This document shows, in pieces, positions 43,396-53,204 of a stretch of 64,000 nt of DNA (its first letter is position 1; each line of letters opens with the position of its first letter). The stretch lies in the NCBI GenBank assembly GCA_020638055.1, contig JACKJH010000004.1, forward strand, positions 189,501 through 253,500, given 5' to 3'. The notes below the pieces were generated by a model. It ran no database searches and had not been told where the DNA came from. It worked only from the letters and a program-made list of their open reading frames with translations. This DNA comes from Hyphomicrobiaceae bacterium (GTDB taxonomy: Bacteria > Pseudomonadota > Alphaproteobacteria > Rhizobiales > Hyphomicrobiaceae). The position numbers were made by a program, and so were the translations under genes.

Positions 43396-44507
43396 CGTTG
43401 GCCGTGATGCATGCCCTTGAAAAGGCCCTTGGCTTTGGCGGGTTCGCAGCGCCAGTATTGCGGTGCGGCCGCAGCCTTGGCGCCGAGCTTCGCGGCTGCA
43501 TGCCAGGGCCAGCGTGGGTCGTAGAGCATTGCACGCGCAAGAGCGATGGCATCTGCCTTACCTTCGGCGATAATCGCCTCTGCCTGTTCTGCTTCAGTGA
43601 TGAGTCCCACCGCGATGACGGGAATATCTGTGGCAGCTTTGATCTGGGCGGCGAGTGGCACTTGATACCCCGGACCGAGCGGGATCTTCTGCTGTGGGGA
43701 AACCCCACCTGCCGAGACGTGAATGGCGGCGGCCCCACGAGATTGAAGCGACTTGGCGAGCGCGATGCTGCCATCGATGTCCCAACCGTCTTCGATCCAG
43801 TCAGTCGCGGATATGCGTGCCCACACAGGCTTGTCGGCAGGAAAGGCCTGGCGGACGACATCGAACACCTCAAGCGGGAACCGCATGCGATTTTCAAGGC
43901 TGCCCCCGTAGGCGTCGGTGCGCTGGTTCGCGATCGGCGATAAGAATTGATGCAGCAGATAGCCGTGCGCCATATGGATTTCGATGCCGCTGAAACCGAG
44001 GCGTGCGGCGCGGCTCGCAGCGGTGGCAAAGCTGTCTCGAATACCTATGAGACCGGCCTCATCCAGCGCCTGCGGGGGATGCTCGCCTTGGCCATGTGGG
44101 ATTGCCGAGGGGGCCACGGTCTGATAGCCGCGCGGCTCGCCGGGCGCAATCTGGAGGCCGCCGGTCCAAGGCGATGCGCTCGAACCTTTGCGTCCGGCGT
44201 GTGCCAACTGGGTTGCGACGGGGATTTGGGAATGGCTGCGAATGGCGGTCAGAACGCGTGCGAGCGCGGCCTCGTTGGTATCGGAATATAGACCAAGGTC
44301 ATCTGGAGAAATGCGACCCTCGTGTGAAACGGCGGTGGCTTCCGTTATAAGCAACCCAGCTCCAGACAACGCGAGATTGCCCAGATGGATCATATGCCAG
44401 TCGGTCGCCGAACCCTCGTCGGCGGAGTACTGGCACATCGGTGCGATGACGATGCGGTTGTCGAGTTCAAGCGACCCAATTTTCAGGGGATCGAAGAGAT
44501 GCGGCAT
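43392..44507 (-). CDS. Old yellow enzyme family NADH:flavin oxidoreductase (YqjM-like)
   Basis: 371 residues from the ATG at 44507; the frame continues upstream without a better start. FMN-binding TIM barrel with the OYE blocks LDNRIVIAPMCQYSADEG (Cys and Tyr as in YqjM), THDWH-type HMIHLGNLALSGAGLLITEA, TQLAHAGRKGS, GIEIHMAHGYLLHQFLSP and RLSATDWIEDGWD-like RISATDWIEDG. It reduces activated C=C bonds with NAD(P)H; the natural substrate is unknown. The stop codon lies in the border of a family B repeat. Confidence 0.92.
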   Translation of the reverse strand: MPHLFDPLKIGSLELDNRIVIAPMCQYSADEGSATDWHMIHLGNLALSGAGLLITEATAVSHEGRISPDDLGLYSDTNEAALARVLTAIRSHSQIPVATQLAHAGRKGSSASPWTGGLQIAPGEPRGYQTVAPSAIPHGQGEHPPQALDEAGLIGIRDSFATAASRAARLGFSGIEIHMAHGYLLHQFLSPIANQRTDAYGGSLENRMRFPLEVFDVVRQAFPADKPVWARISATDWIEDGWDIDGSIALAKSLQSRGAAAIHVSAGGVSPQQKIPLGPGYQVPLAAQIKAATDIPVIAVGLITEAEQAEAIIAEGKADAIALARAMLYDPRWPWHAAAKLGAKAAAAPQYWRCEPAKAKGLFKGMHHGQR

Positions 44508-44918
44508 GGCTAAAGTCCGGTGTAGGATATTTCTGATGAGGCAGGCATCCAGCTTCGGCGCTGCTGCTGACAGCGCAGCGTGAACCTGACTGTTCCTGGT
44601 TGGAGGTCGCCGACTATAGCGAGATCTTGCGGATATCCGAAAGGCAATCTGCGATGTGGGCGAGAAACCGTGGTTCTCACGCGCTATCGACTGTGTGGTT
44701 ATCGGCAAATGGCGGATCTTCGAGGCGCTCTAGCTTTTTGGTTTGGTCGCATTTTCTTCGACGAACCGGTATCCACTTCGCCGGAAAATGCTCCAGCTTT
44801 TGTTTATCCTTGAGTTTGTCACGCTTGATGGGCGACAAAGCAACTTTCAATGCCCACCGTTGGAAAGTACTTCGACACTGTGATGGGCCAGTGTGTAGGC
44901 CAGAGGCCTGAAGCAACT
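44508..44918. other. Intergenic with a degraded family C repeat
   Basis: The stretch 44722-44796 matches family C (GCGCTCTAGC...TTCGACGAACCGG...GGAAAATGCTC) but has lost the first hairpin and both CTAG ends. No gene is seen in the remainder. Confidence 0.6.
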
Positions 44919-46082
44919 CTATCGACGTGCAAGCCTGAGGGCTGATTGAGCTATAATTTTTTCCTCATCGGTCCGAACCACAAGGACCTGCACCTTGCCT
45001 TTGCCAATACGTGTTTCATTTTTCTGGTTTGCCCGCGCGTCAAGATTGATGCCTGCCCATGCGAGTTCGTGGCAGACGCGCGCCCTGATTTGAGAGGAAT
45101 TTTCCCCGATACCACCGCAGAAGACCAAGCCATCAAGGCCGCCGATGGTCATGGCAAGCGCGCCCAACTCTGTTCGAATGCGATGAACGAAATAGTCAAT
45201 GGCCTGGCGTGCCTCAGGTATTTCAGAGGACTCAAGGATGCGCATGTCGCTCGACAGTCCCGAAAGCCCCAATAGGCCGCTCTCACGATAAAGCATGTGA
45301 CTGAGCTGTTCAGGCGACATCCCCTCGGTTTCGAGCAAGTAAAGGAGTACGCCGGGGTCAATTGCTCCACACCGGGTTCCCATGGCAAGGCCATCAAGTG
45401 CCGTAAAACCCATGGTGGATGCCACGCTCCGTCCCGCAACAATGGCACACATGGAAGCACCGTTGCCCAAATGCGCGACAACCAGCTTACCCCTGGTGAG
45501 GTCTGGTGCTTGGGTCTTGAGCTGACTCAGCACGGATTCATACGACAAGCCATGGAAACCGTATCGCCGCAGGCCCTGGTCATAGTAGTGCCGGGGCAAT
45601 GCGTAAACATCGCAGTGCCAGGGATGATCGTGATGAAATCCCGTGTCAAAGCAGCCAACCTGGATTGCATCTGGAAATATGCCGGCAGCGCCTTCTACGG
45701 TGGCGATGTTGTAGGGCTGGTGAAGTGGAGCCCAGGGAATATAGGTTTTCAAAGTGGTGATGTTGGCTTCGTCGAGAATTCTAGGCGCGGCGAAGCGGGG
45801 GCCGCCATGGGTGATACGATGCCCAACCGCAAGAATACTGGCACCATCCAACGCGGAATGTACAACTTCCAGAATGGTCCGTAACGCGGCGGCATGATCG
45901 CAAGCCGCAATCGGTTCTGATGTCTTTTCTGCCCCGCTTCGGGTCACTTGCAGGTTTGCAGAATTTGCGATGTTCTCGACCTGTCCGTGCAATTCCAGGT
46001 CGAGTTTTGCGTTGGCCGAATAGAGTGCAAATTTGATCGACGATGAACCTGCGTTCAGCGTCAGAATCTTGTCATCGGGCAT
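44919..46082 (-). CDS. ackA: Acetate kinase
   Basis: 387 residues from the ATG at 46082 with GGAG about 8 bases upstream. The N-terminal ILTLNAGSSSIKFALY is the ASKHA nucleotide-binding signature of acetokinases. VGHRITHGG, FDTGFH and HLGNGASMCAIVAGRS also fit. It converts acetyl phosphate and ADP to acetate and ATP. In this setting the acetyl phosphate would come from Xsc encoded upstream, so the pair could make ATP from isethionate. A 470-base gap with two family C repeats separates it from xsc, so separate transcription is possible. Confidence 0.95.
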   Translation of the reverse strand: MPDDKILTLNAGSSSIKFALYSANAKLDLELHGQVENIANSANLQVTRSGAEKTSEPIAACDHAAALRTILEVVHSALDGASILAVGHRITHGGPRFAAPRILDEANITTLKTYIPWAPLHQPYNIATVEGAAGIFPDAIQVGCFDTGFHHDHPWHCDVYALPRHYYDQGLRRYGFHGLSYESVLSQLKTQAPDLTRGKLVVAHLGNGASMCAIVAGRSVASTMGFTALDGLAMGTRCGAIDPGVLLYLLETEGMSPEQLSHMLYRESGLLGLSGLSSDMRILESSEIPEARQAIDYFVHRIRTELGALAMTIGGLDGLVFCGGIGENSSQIRARVCHELAWAGINLDARANQKNETRIGKGKVQVLVVRTDEEKIIAQSALRLARR

Positions 46083-46198
46083 CCGCGGCGCTCCCACACG
46101 TGTTTATCGCAGTTCATACGCTCAGGTCGATAATTTCGGCCAGCACAAACGCCGACACGCTGATGCCTCCTGCCTGGATCATAACTATTGGTCAGGGG

Positions 46199-46298
46199 CT
46201 AGAGCGCCGATCCGATGGAATCGGATCGGCGCTCTAGCTTTTTGTTTGGTCGCATTTTCTGCGACGAACCGGTGTCCACTTCGTCGGAAAATGCTCTA
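46199..46298. repeat. Double-hairpin repeat, family C, copy 2
   Basis: CTAG at both ends. The first hairpin, AGCGCCGATCCGAT against ATCGGATCGGCGCT, is itself bracketed by CTAG. The second pairs GCATTTTC...GACGAA with TTCGTC...GAAAATGC around CCGGTGTCCAC. It shares its right CTAG with the next copy. Confidence 0.88.
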
Positions 46299-46395
46299 GA
46301 GCGCCGATCCGATGGAACCGAATCGGCGCTCTAGCTTCTTGTTTGGGCGCATTTTCTTCGACGAACCGGTGACCACTTCGTCGGAAAATGCTCTG
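46295..46395. repeat. Double-hairpin repeat, family C, copy 3 (tandem)
   Basis: A second full unit in the same orientation, joined through the shared CTAG at 46295-46298. Right border decayed to CTGG. Confidence 0.85.
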
Positions 46396-46474
46396 GTTCC
46401 ACGGCTTACCTTGTTTCGTTGTTGGAGACGGGAGACGGGAGGCGGGTTGGCATTGGGGCGGCCTGGCGCGAGGT

Positions 46475-46515
46475 CAACTGGCCACGTGCGGTGTTGCACG
46501 CGTGACGGCCAGTTG
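46475..46515 (-). terminator. Long hairpin after xsc, possible transcript 3' end
   Basis: Arms CAACTGGCC (46475-46483) and GGCCAGTTG (46507-46515) pair perfectly, with an inner CGTGC/GCACG stem. It lies 39 bases after the xsc stop on the minus strand. There is no U-tract, so it may stabilise or block rather than terminate. Confidence 0.4.
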
Positions 46516-46553
46516 CACCTTTGCAGCGCGGCAAGCGCCTTGCCTTGATGGGG

Positions 46554-48335
46554 CTAGAGAACTGGCTGCTGGGGCTGCATATCTTCACGCCTTATGCCTG
46601 CAATCTTTTTGGGTGTCTTCATGGCATCGCGCCGGAAAGGCTCGCCGAGTTCCTGGTTGAGAACTACTTCGATGAAGGTGGTTACCCCGTTCTCCATCTG
46701 TTGGCTTATCGCGGTGCGAAGTGCTTCTGTCAATGCATCCGGGTTGTCTACCTTGACGCCCTTGACGCCACAAGCTTCAGCGACTTTGGCATAGTCAACG
46801 CCAACGTTGAGTTCTGTGCCGACGAAGTTGTCGTCGAACCATAGCGTTGTGTTCCGCTTTTCCGCACCCCATTGATAGTTGCGGAAAATAACCATCGTGA
46901 TCGGTTCCCAGTCGTTGCGGCCACATGCCGTCATCTCGTTCATCGAGATGCCGAAAGCACCGTCTCCGGCAAAACCGATGCAAGGCACGTCAGGACATCC
47001 GATCTTGGCGCCTAGGATGGCGGGAAGACCATAACCGCACGGTCCGAACAGGCCTGGTGCCAGATACTTGCGACCCTTTTCAAACGAAGGGTAGGCATTT
47101 CCGATGGCGCAGTTGTTGCCGATATCTGTGGAGATGATCGCATTGTCGGGCATGGCCGCTTGAATAGCCCGCCACGCCTGGCGAGGGCTCATTCTGTTGG
47201 GATCGCGATCACGAGCACGCTTGTTCCATGTAATTCCTGAATCGTCGTCCTCGTGATCCATCGATGTCAGTTCCTGGGCCCAGCGAGATTTGGACTGAGC
47301 GATCATGCCTTCGCGCTCCTTGCGGCCTGTGTTGCCGGCAGTAGCAGACAGTTGCGCAAGGATCTGTTCGGCCACTTTCCTGGCATCGCCCTGGATACCT
47401 ACGGCAACGCGCTTGGTAAGGCCGATGCGGTCAGCATTGATATCGACCTGGATGATCCTGGCTTCCTTCGGCCAGTAGTCGGTTTGATAAGCCGGCAATG
47501 ACGAGAAGGGATTGAGCCGCGTTCCCAAGGCAAGGATGACATCGGCCTTCGAGATCAACTCCATTCCTGCTTTCGAACCATTGTAGCCAAGCGGCCCGCA
47601 ATAAAGGGGATGTGATCCAGGGAACGCGTCGTTGTGCTGGTAGTTGCAGCAGACAGGTGCGGAAAGGCGCTCTGCCAACTTGGCTGCAGCAGGAATGGCT
47701 CCAGCAAGAACCACGCCGGCACCGTTAAGAAGAACCGGGAATTTTGCCTCCGAGAGTAATTTGGCGGCTTGTGAGATTGCGGCAGGATCGCCCGGTGGAT
47801 GCTCGATGCGAACAATCTGCGGCAGGTCGATATCGATTTCCTGCGTCCACATATCGCGTGGAACGTTGATTTGAGCCGGCGCCGATCCGCGGAATGCCTT
47901 GAGGATCACGCGATTGAGCACTTCCGCGATACGTGAGGGATCGCGTACTTCCTCCTGGTAGCATACGCAATCTTCAAACAGTGCCATCTGTTTCATTTCC
48001 TGGAAGCCACCTTGCCCGATGGTCTTGTTGGCTGCCTGGGGTGTGACCAGCAACATCGGAGTGTGGTTCCAGTATGCTGTGATGATTGGCGTTACCATAT
48101 TGGTTATGCCGGGACCGTTCTGTGCAATGGCCATCGACATTCTGCCGGTAGCGCGCGTATAGCCATCGGCGCTCATGCCGGCATTGACCTCATGTGCGCA
48201 GTCCCAGAACTTGATGCCGGCTGCCGGGAATAGATCTGAGATCGGCATCATCGCGGATCCAATGATGCCAAATGCGTGCTCGATGCCATGCATCTGCAGA
48301 ACCTTGATGAAGGCTTCTTCTGTCGTCATTTTCAT
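46554..48335 (-). CDS. xsc: Sulfoacetaldehyde acetyltransferase
   Basis: 593 residues from the ATG at 48335 (MKMTTEEAF..., the usual Xsc start), with GGAG 8 bases upstream. A ThDP-dependent enzyme: sulfoacetaldehyde plus phosphate gives acetyl phosphate and sulfite. Xsc-specific blocks are HGIEHAFGIIGSAMMPISDL, IAQNGPGITNMV, YWNHTPMLLVTPQAANKTIG and QGGFQEMKQMALFED. The ThDP-binding motif is GDGAFGISMNEM...N. It follows the isethionate dehydrogenase gene by 37 bases; this pair plus the TRAP transporter defines isethionate dissimilation. Confidence 0.96.
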   Translation of the reverse strand: MKMTTEEAFIKVLQMHGIEHAFGIIGSAMMPISDLFPAAGIKFWDCAHEVNAGMSADGYTRATGRMSMAIAQNGPGITNMVTPIITAYWNHTPMLLVTPQAANKTIGQGGFQEMKQMALFEDCVCYQEEVRDPSRIAEVLNRVILKAFRGSAPAQINVPRDMWTQEIDIDLPQIVRIEHPPGDPAAISQAAKLLSEAKFPVLLNGAGVVLAGAIPAAAKLAERLSAPVCCNYQHNDAFPGSHPLYCGPLGYNGSKAGMELISKADVILALGTRLNPFSSLPAYQTDYWPKEARIIQVDINADRIGLTKRVAVGIQGDARKVAEQILAQLSATAGNTGRKEREGMIAQSKSRWAQELTSMDHEDDDSGITWNKRARDRDPNRMSPRQAWRAIQAAMPDNAIISTDIGNNCAIGNAYPSFEKGRKYLAPGLFGPCGYGLPAILGAKIGCPDVPCIGFAGDGAFGISMNEMTACGRNDWEPITMVIFRNYQWGAEKRNTTLWFDDNFVGTELNVGVDYAKVAEACGVKGVKVDNPDALTEALRTAISQQMENGVTTFIEVVLNQELGEPFRRDAMKTPKKIAGIRREDMQPQQPVL

Positions 48336-48372
48336 TTGATGGTCTCCTCGAAGGACAGGTGTTTTTTGACAG

Positions 48373-50004
48373 TCACGTGCTTTGGCGTCGCCGATCATCT
48401 TTGATGAGGTCGCTTGCCTTTTCGCCGATCATGATTGTCGGTGCGTTGGTGTTGCCGCTGACAATGCGCGGCATAATTGAGGCGTCTGCAACGCGCAGGC
48501 CTGCGATGCCATGCACGCGCAGCCGTTGATCGACCACGGCCAAGGGATCGGTGCCCATGCGGCAGGTGCATGTCGGGTGGTAGATGGATTGTCCCAGATT
48601 GCGGGCGGCATCCAGCAGTTGCTCGTCTGTGGTTGGTGAGCCTTGTGGTACATGTTCGCGGACGATAAACGGGCTCAACGACTTGGTCTTCGTCATGGCG
48701 CGCGCGAAACGCATGGCGCGTACGGCGCACTCCTGGTCCGCGATTGCGGACAGGTAGTTGGGCACGATCTTGGGATAGTCGGCAGCGCTTGGGCTCGTGA
48801 TGTGCAGATGGCCTTTGCTTTCCGGCCTTAGCTGGCACACAGACGATGTTATGCCTGAAAATGGATGCATGACGATTCCTGGCTTGTCAGCGCTCAGCGG
48901 CTGGAAATGGAATTGGATATCGGGTGTTTCGAGATGCTCCATCGACCGGGCAAAGATGCAGACCTGACTTGCGCCAAGGCTCATTGGGCCTTTTCGGAAG
49001 AAGACGTATTGCATGCCGATGCCCATGCGACGGGCGAAATTGTTGATGGCATCGTTGAGGGTCGGAACGTTGACCTCGTAGACGAGGCGGAGCTGCAAGT
49101 GATCTTGAAGTGATTCACCCACCCCGGCCAATTCGTGGCGGACGGCGACACCGGCATTCGTGAGAACGTCACCGCGACCTATGCCCGAAAGTTCGAGGAT
49201 TTGAGGTGATCCGATGGCACCAGCGGTAAGGATGACTTCGCCGCCCGGCTTCAGCCTGATCGATTGCAGTTGGCCTTTTCGCAAGTAATCGATGCCCATC
49301 ACACGCTTTGGATCGTCGGGCGCGAAGTTGAGTTTCTGCACATGCGCGTGTGTTACAACTTCCAGGTTCGGCCGGTTGCGCACGGGGGCAAGAAATGCGC
49401 GGGCACTGGAACAGCGCAAGCCGCTGCGTGCGGTCTGCTGGAAATAGTCCACGCCTTCCTGGACATCGCCGTTAAAGTCGTTTGTCCGTGGAACGCCCAT
49501 TTCGACGGCTGCTGAGATGAAGGCTTCCGAAACAACGCTTTTGGCGCGCATCCTTGATACCGAGAGACCGCCATCTTCGCCGTGGAATTCAGAAGCTCCT
49601 TGCTCGTGACGTTCTGATCGCTTGAAGAGCGGGAGCACATCGTCATAGCTCCAACCCAGGTTTCCCATTTGCGCCCAGGTGTCGTAGTCCTGACGCTGGC
49701 CACGGATATACAACAGGCCATTGATTGAGCTTGATCCGCCCAACGTTTTGCCGCGGGGCCAATCTATCGAGCGACCGTTGAGGCCGGGGTCGGGTTCGGT
49801 CTTATAGCACCAGTCGGTGTTGGGGTTATGCAATGTCTTGAAGTAGCCGACCGGGACATGAATCCAGGGATTCCAGTCCCTGCCGCCTGCTTCCAGGAGA
49901 GCGACACGAACGTTGGGATCAGCACTCAGGCGATTGGCAAGAACACAACCTGCAGAGCCAGCTCCGGCAATTATGTAGTCGAATTCTTCTATCGCAATGG
50001 ACAT
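48373..50004 (-). CDS. iseJ: FAD-dependent GMC oxidoreductase, probable isethionate dehydrogenase
   Basis: 543 residues. N-terminal Rossmann motif DYIIAGAGSAGCVLANRLS, GMC signature PRGKTLGGSSSINGLLYIRG, second signature GAIGSPQILELSGIGRGDVL, and the C-terminal catalytic region HPTCTCRMG...VSGNTNAPTIMIGEKASDLI. GMC enzymes oxidise alcohols; the choline dehydrogenase-like sequence alone would not give the substrate. Adjacency to xsc, a TRAP transporter, an IclR regulator and a sulfite exporter indicates oxidation of isethionate to sulfoacetaldehyde, as described for IseJ. Confidence 0.85.
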   Translation of the reverse strand: MSIAIEEFDYIIAGAGSAGCVLANRLSADPNVRVALLEAGGRDWNPWIHVPVGYFKTLHNPNTDWCYKTEPDPGLNGRSIDWPRGKTLGGSSSINGLLYIRGQRQDYDTWAQMGNLGWSYDDVLPLFKRSERHEQGASEFHGEDGGLSVSRMRAKSVVSEAFISAAVEMGVPRTNDFNGDVQEGVDYFQQTARSGLRCSSARAFLAPVRNRPNLEVVTHAHVQKLNFAPDDPKRVMGIDYLRKGQLQSIRLKPGGEVILTAGAIGSPQILELSGIGRGDVLTNAGVAVRHELAGVGESLQDHLQLRLVYEVNVPTLNDAINNFARRMGIGMQYVFFRKGPMSLGASQVCIFARSMEHLETPDIQFHFQPLSADKPGIVMHPFSGITSSVCQLRPESKGHLHITSPSAADYPKIVPNYLSAIADQECAVRAMRFARAMTKTKSLSPFIVREHVPQGSPTTDEQLLDAARNLGQSIYHPTCTCRMGTDPLAVVDQRLRVHGIAGLRVADASIMPRIVSGNTNAPTIMIGEKASDLIKDDRRRQST

Positions 50005-50070
50005 GACTTCTCCTTCACTCCCTTGTTTGGGGAGCTAAGCTTTCCATCGGTCGCCTTGAGTGTCGTGGCT

Positions 50071-51354
50071 TTACATGAAGGTGGTCAGCCACATTGATAA
50101 TATCGGAACAGCCGCCACGAAGGCCCAGACCACAAGCAGGATGAAGAAATACGGCAAGATGAATTTCACCAGTTGCAGGTATGGGAGTGCGGTGACGCTT
50201 GAGGCCACGTAAAGGTTCAGCCCGTAGGGTGGTGTGATGAATCCAATCGACGCGCCGATGAGGAAGATGACTGCGAAGTGAACTGGATCAACGCCGACGT
50301 GCGCCGCCAGAGGAGCCAGAACCGGTGCCAGGATTACGGTCACGGGCAGGCTTTCCAGGATCGTACCAGCGATGAGTACAATTCCCATGCAGGCGGCCAA
50401 CGTCACATAGTAGGTGCCGCCGAAACTCATGACAAAGTCGCGGATCGTTTGTTCTGCCCCCATCAGCGAGAAGATCTGCTGCATCACAATCGAGATGGCG
50501 ATGAGTGGCGCCAGCAAACCGGCGATCTGACCAGAATTCATGAGGATGCCGGGGACCTCACGCACTTTGATCTCGCGCGTGACAAGGGTGCCCGCCAAAA
50601 GGCAGTAGCCCACTGTCATTGCAGCGGCCTCGGTCGGCGAGAAGATGCCTGAATAGATGCCGAACAGGACGATGAAGATTGCAAGGAAGCCGAGATAGGC
50701 GCGTCCGCCGGCGCGCATGGTGTTCATCAAGGAGAACGGGGATGTCGTGCCCCAGCCGTTCTTCCAGGCCATGAACAATGCGACAAGCTGCATTGCAACG
50801 ACCATGAGAATTCCAGGCAAAAGTCCGGCGATGAACAAAGTGCCGATCGGCAGGTTCATGATGAACCCGTAGACGATGAAGATAACGCTGGGAGGAATGA
50901 TGATGCCAACAACACCGCCAGATGCGATCGTCGCCGCGGCAAACCGCTTATCATAGCCCTCGTCAACGAGTTCGGGATACATGATCTTGCCGATCGTTGC
51001 GGTGGTTGCAGCGTTCGATCCAGAGATCGCTGCGAAAAGCCCACATGCGCCGAGCGTCGAGATTGCCATGCCGCCGGAGAGCCAGCTCAGTGCCGATCTT
51101 GAAAAATCGGTGAGCCGTCGTGCAATTCCAGCAGCGCTGATCATGTCGCCGGTCAGAATGAAGAGCGGTAGAGCAAGAAGGCCAAAGAAGTTAATGCCTT
51201 CGAACAGCGTTGTGGGGATGTTCGCCAACGTGAAGTTGATGGCGTGACTAGCGCCAACGATCCAGATTCCAAGTACGAGAAACACCGGAACGCCGATGAC
51301 AAAAAGGAAGGTCGACAGGATTGATGCGAGAATGATGAGTGTTGTGGTGTCCAT
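50071..51354 (-). CDS. iseM: TRAP transporter large membrane subunit (DctM type), probable IseM
   Basis: 427 residues from the ATG at 51354, with GGGAGGGG upstream; the frame stays open beyond but overlaps the DctQ gene. About twelve hydrophobic segments. Family blocks include PLFILTGDMISAAGIARRL, SGSNAATTATIGKIMYPELV, GIIIPPSVIFIVYG and the late GFITPPYGLNLYVASS. With DctQ it forms the sodium-driven permease for the ligand bound by the DctP subunit. Confidence 0.93.
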   Translation of the reverse strand: MDTTTLIILASILSTFLFVIGVPVFLVLGIWIVGASHAINFTLANIPTTLFEGINFFGLLALPLFILTGDMISAAGIARRLTDFSRSALSWLSGGMAISTLGACGLFAAISGSNAATTATIGKIMYPELVDEGYDKRFAAATIASGGVVGIIIPPSVIFIVYGFIMNLPIGTLFIAGLLPGILMVVAMQLVALFMAWKNGWGTTSPFSLMNTMRAGGRAYLGFLAIFIVLFGIYSGIFSPTEAAAMTVGYCLLAGTLVTREIKVREVPGILMNSGQIAGLLAPLIAISIVMQQIFSLMGAEQTIRDFVMSFGGTYYVTLAACMGIVLIAGTILESLPVTVILAPVLAPLAAHVGVDPVHFAVIFLIGASIGFITPPYGLNLYVASSVTALPYLQLVKFILPYFFILLVVWAFVAAVPILSMWLTTFM

Positions 51355-51368
51355 TGTTCGCCCCTCCC

Positions 51369-51899
51369 TCAATCGCCGCCGATAGACGCGGTAAAGACGA
51401 ACGGCTCTTTGCGCGAGAAGCGGCCGATATCCTCGAAGATGTTTTGAAGGGCCCGGAATGCGAGCAGCGTCCAGCCAATGGGAATGGCAAGATAGAACCA
51501 CCACTGCATGACATCGTCGGTGCCGGGGACAATCGCGTAGTTGTCGCGCAGGAGCTGGACCAGATCGATAGAGTAATAGACGACCATTGCGCTGAAAGCG
51601 ATCCACAGCACATGATCGAGTAATACACACAGGAACTGAAGTGCGTAGGGCATGGAGGCGCGGAATTCGGTGAAGGCCAGGTGGCTGCGTTGTCTTACGT
51701 TATATGCTGCCCCTATCCATGTAATCCAGATGAACAGATAGACGGGCACGGTGGTTGACCAGGGCGCTTGCTGCTTGAAAACAAAGCGCTGAATCACTTC
51801 GACGAAAATGATTGTTGTCATCGTCGCGTAGGCAACAATGATCAAGTATCGCTCCAAATTGGCATCGAGCCATTTGAGCGGATTAGAGCTCGCAGACAT
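51369..51899 (-). CDS. iseL: TRAP transporter small membrane subunit (DctQ type), probable IseL
   Basis: 176 residues with four spans. The RQRSHLAF element after the second span and the WS...W...WIGAAYNVR segment are characteristic of DctQ subunits. It is 14 bases upstream of the large subunit and 81 bases downstream of the binding protein gene. Confidence 0.9.
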   Translation of the reverse strand: MSASSNPLKWLDANLERYLIIVAYATMTTIIFVEVIQRFVFKQQAPWSTTVPVYLFIWITWIGAAYNVRQRSHLAFTEFRASMPYALQFLCVLLDHVLWIAFSAMVVYYSIDLVQLLRDNYAIVPGTDDVMQWWFYLAIPIGWTLLAFRALQNIFEDIGRFSRKEPFVFTASIGGD

Positions 51900-51980
51900 T
51901 TATCAGTTCCCTTCAGCGGACGTATCGTTGTCCCGCGACACGCGAAGCAAGTTCACGTGCCGCGGACGACACTCGTATGA

Positions 51981-53204
51981 TCAGGCTGATTTCCACCAGC
52001 GCCGTGGATCAACATTCACGGCATTCGTGTCTGCAGGGATTTCACGGGCGATGTCATAGATGACTTTGTAGACATCCTGCCCACCGGCCCATCCGTTGAG
52101 CCGCTCGCGCCACTGCTCCCATGGCTTGGGTTGGAATTCGGGAGAACACATTTGTTCGGTTTTCTTGAGTTCCTCGGGCGAGAAGTTTGCAACCCGCACG
52201 CCGAACTTGTCGAACATGGTGCCTGGCAACGAGGGGCTTGTTGCGCCCACGATGTTGCTTAGCGCCGCTTCCTGGCAGCCCTGCACATGGACCTGTGCGG
52301 TGTAGGCTGATTCCATCACTGCATCTTGCAGATTTCCTGGAATGCTGTCGAAGACCGATGCGCTCATGGCGGTGTGTTCGGTACCGCAGAAGAATTGCAG
52401 ATTAACGGCTTGTGAGAGAACAGGCGCCATGTTGGCATAGGCTGCTGCGCCCATCCATGTCTCTGCGCCGTCGATCAAACCTTGACGGAGGCCATCAAGC
52501 GTTTCTTCCCATGCAATCGGCACCGGATTGAGATTGAGCAACTGCATTGCAATGCGGCCAAGTTGCGTGCCGGTGACGCGGTTTTTCGTGCCGGCAAGAT
52601 CCTCGATCTTGGTAACAGTTGGCTTGTCAGCCCACTTCTTGCCAAGCATAAGGCCGCGTAGTTCGCAGTGTGTGAAGAGGAACTTGATCTTGTGGCGCTG
52701 CTCTAGCGGCTCGCGGAAAACTTTCATGCTCTTGGGGCTGTAGAAGAAGTGATATTGCGAAGCCCGTGTTGGGAACATGTATGCGAAGTCTAGTACGTTA
52801 TAGTAAGGGGCGTTGCCTGCGGAGTTTTGCGTCGACGCGGAGTAAACCTGCACGATCCCCTGCTGGGTCTTTTGTACGCAGTCGAGCTGGCCGCAGATCT
52901 GGTTTGAACCGATAAACTCGATGCGGATCTCGCCATCGGTTCGTTCCTCGATATCCTTTGCAAAGAATAACTGTCCCGATTTCTGAATCTTGAGATTGGA
53001 TTCATTGAAGCCGGATGCACCGAATTTCCATGTGAATTTGGCAGGCTTGCGCTTTGCTGCAGTCTCATCTGCTGCTTTTGCGAGTTTGGTTGCTGTGACC
53101 GTGCCTGTCATGCCTGCCAGAGCAAACAGAGTTGATGTCCAGCCGTAGCGCATCGCGATGCGGCCCAGCTCTCGCCGGTCCAATCCTTTGGTATCGAGGT
53201 CCAT
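51981..53204 (-). CDS. iseK: TRAP transporter substrate-binding protein (DctP type), probable IseK
   Basis: 407 residues from the ATG at 53204 with GGGAG 9 bases upstream. The N-terminus has RRELGRIAMRYGWTS before a hydrophobic stretch, weakly like a twin-arginine signal. The mature part shows ASGFNESNLKIQKSGQLFFA and the DctP-type LAGTKNRVTGTQLGRIAMQL arginine region that binds an acidic group. A sulfonate ligand (isethionate) is inferred from the downstream genes. First gene of the minus-strand operon. Confidence 0.9.
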   Translation of the reverse strand: MDLDTKGLDRRELGRIAMRYGWTSTLFALAGMTGTVTATKLAKAADETAAKRKPAKFTWKFGASGFNESNLKIQKSGQLFFAKDIEERTDGEIRIEFIGSNQICGQLDCVQKTQQGIVQVYSASTQNSAGNAPYYNVLDFAYMFPTRASQYHFFYSPKSMKVFREPLEQRHKIKFLFTHCELRGLMLGKKWADKPTVTKIEDLAGTKNRVTGTQLGRIAMQLLNLNPVPIAWEETLDGLRQGLIDGAETWMGAAAYANMAPVLSQAVNLQFFCGTEHTAMSASVFDSIPGNLQDAVMESAYTAQVHVQGCQEAALSNIVGATSPSLPGTMFDKFGVRVANFSPEELKKTEQMCSPEFQPKPWEQWRERLNGWAGGQDVYKVIYDIAREIPADTNAVNVDPRRWWKSA

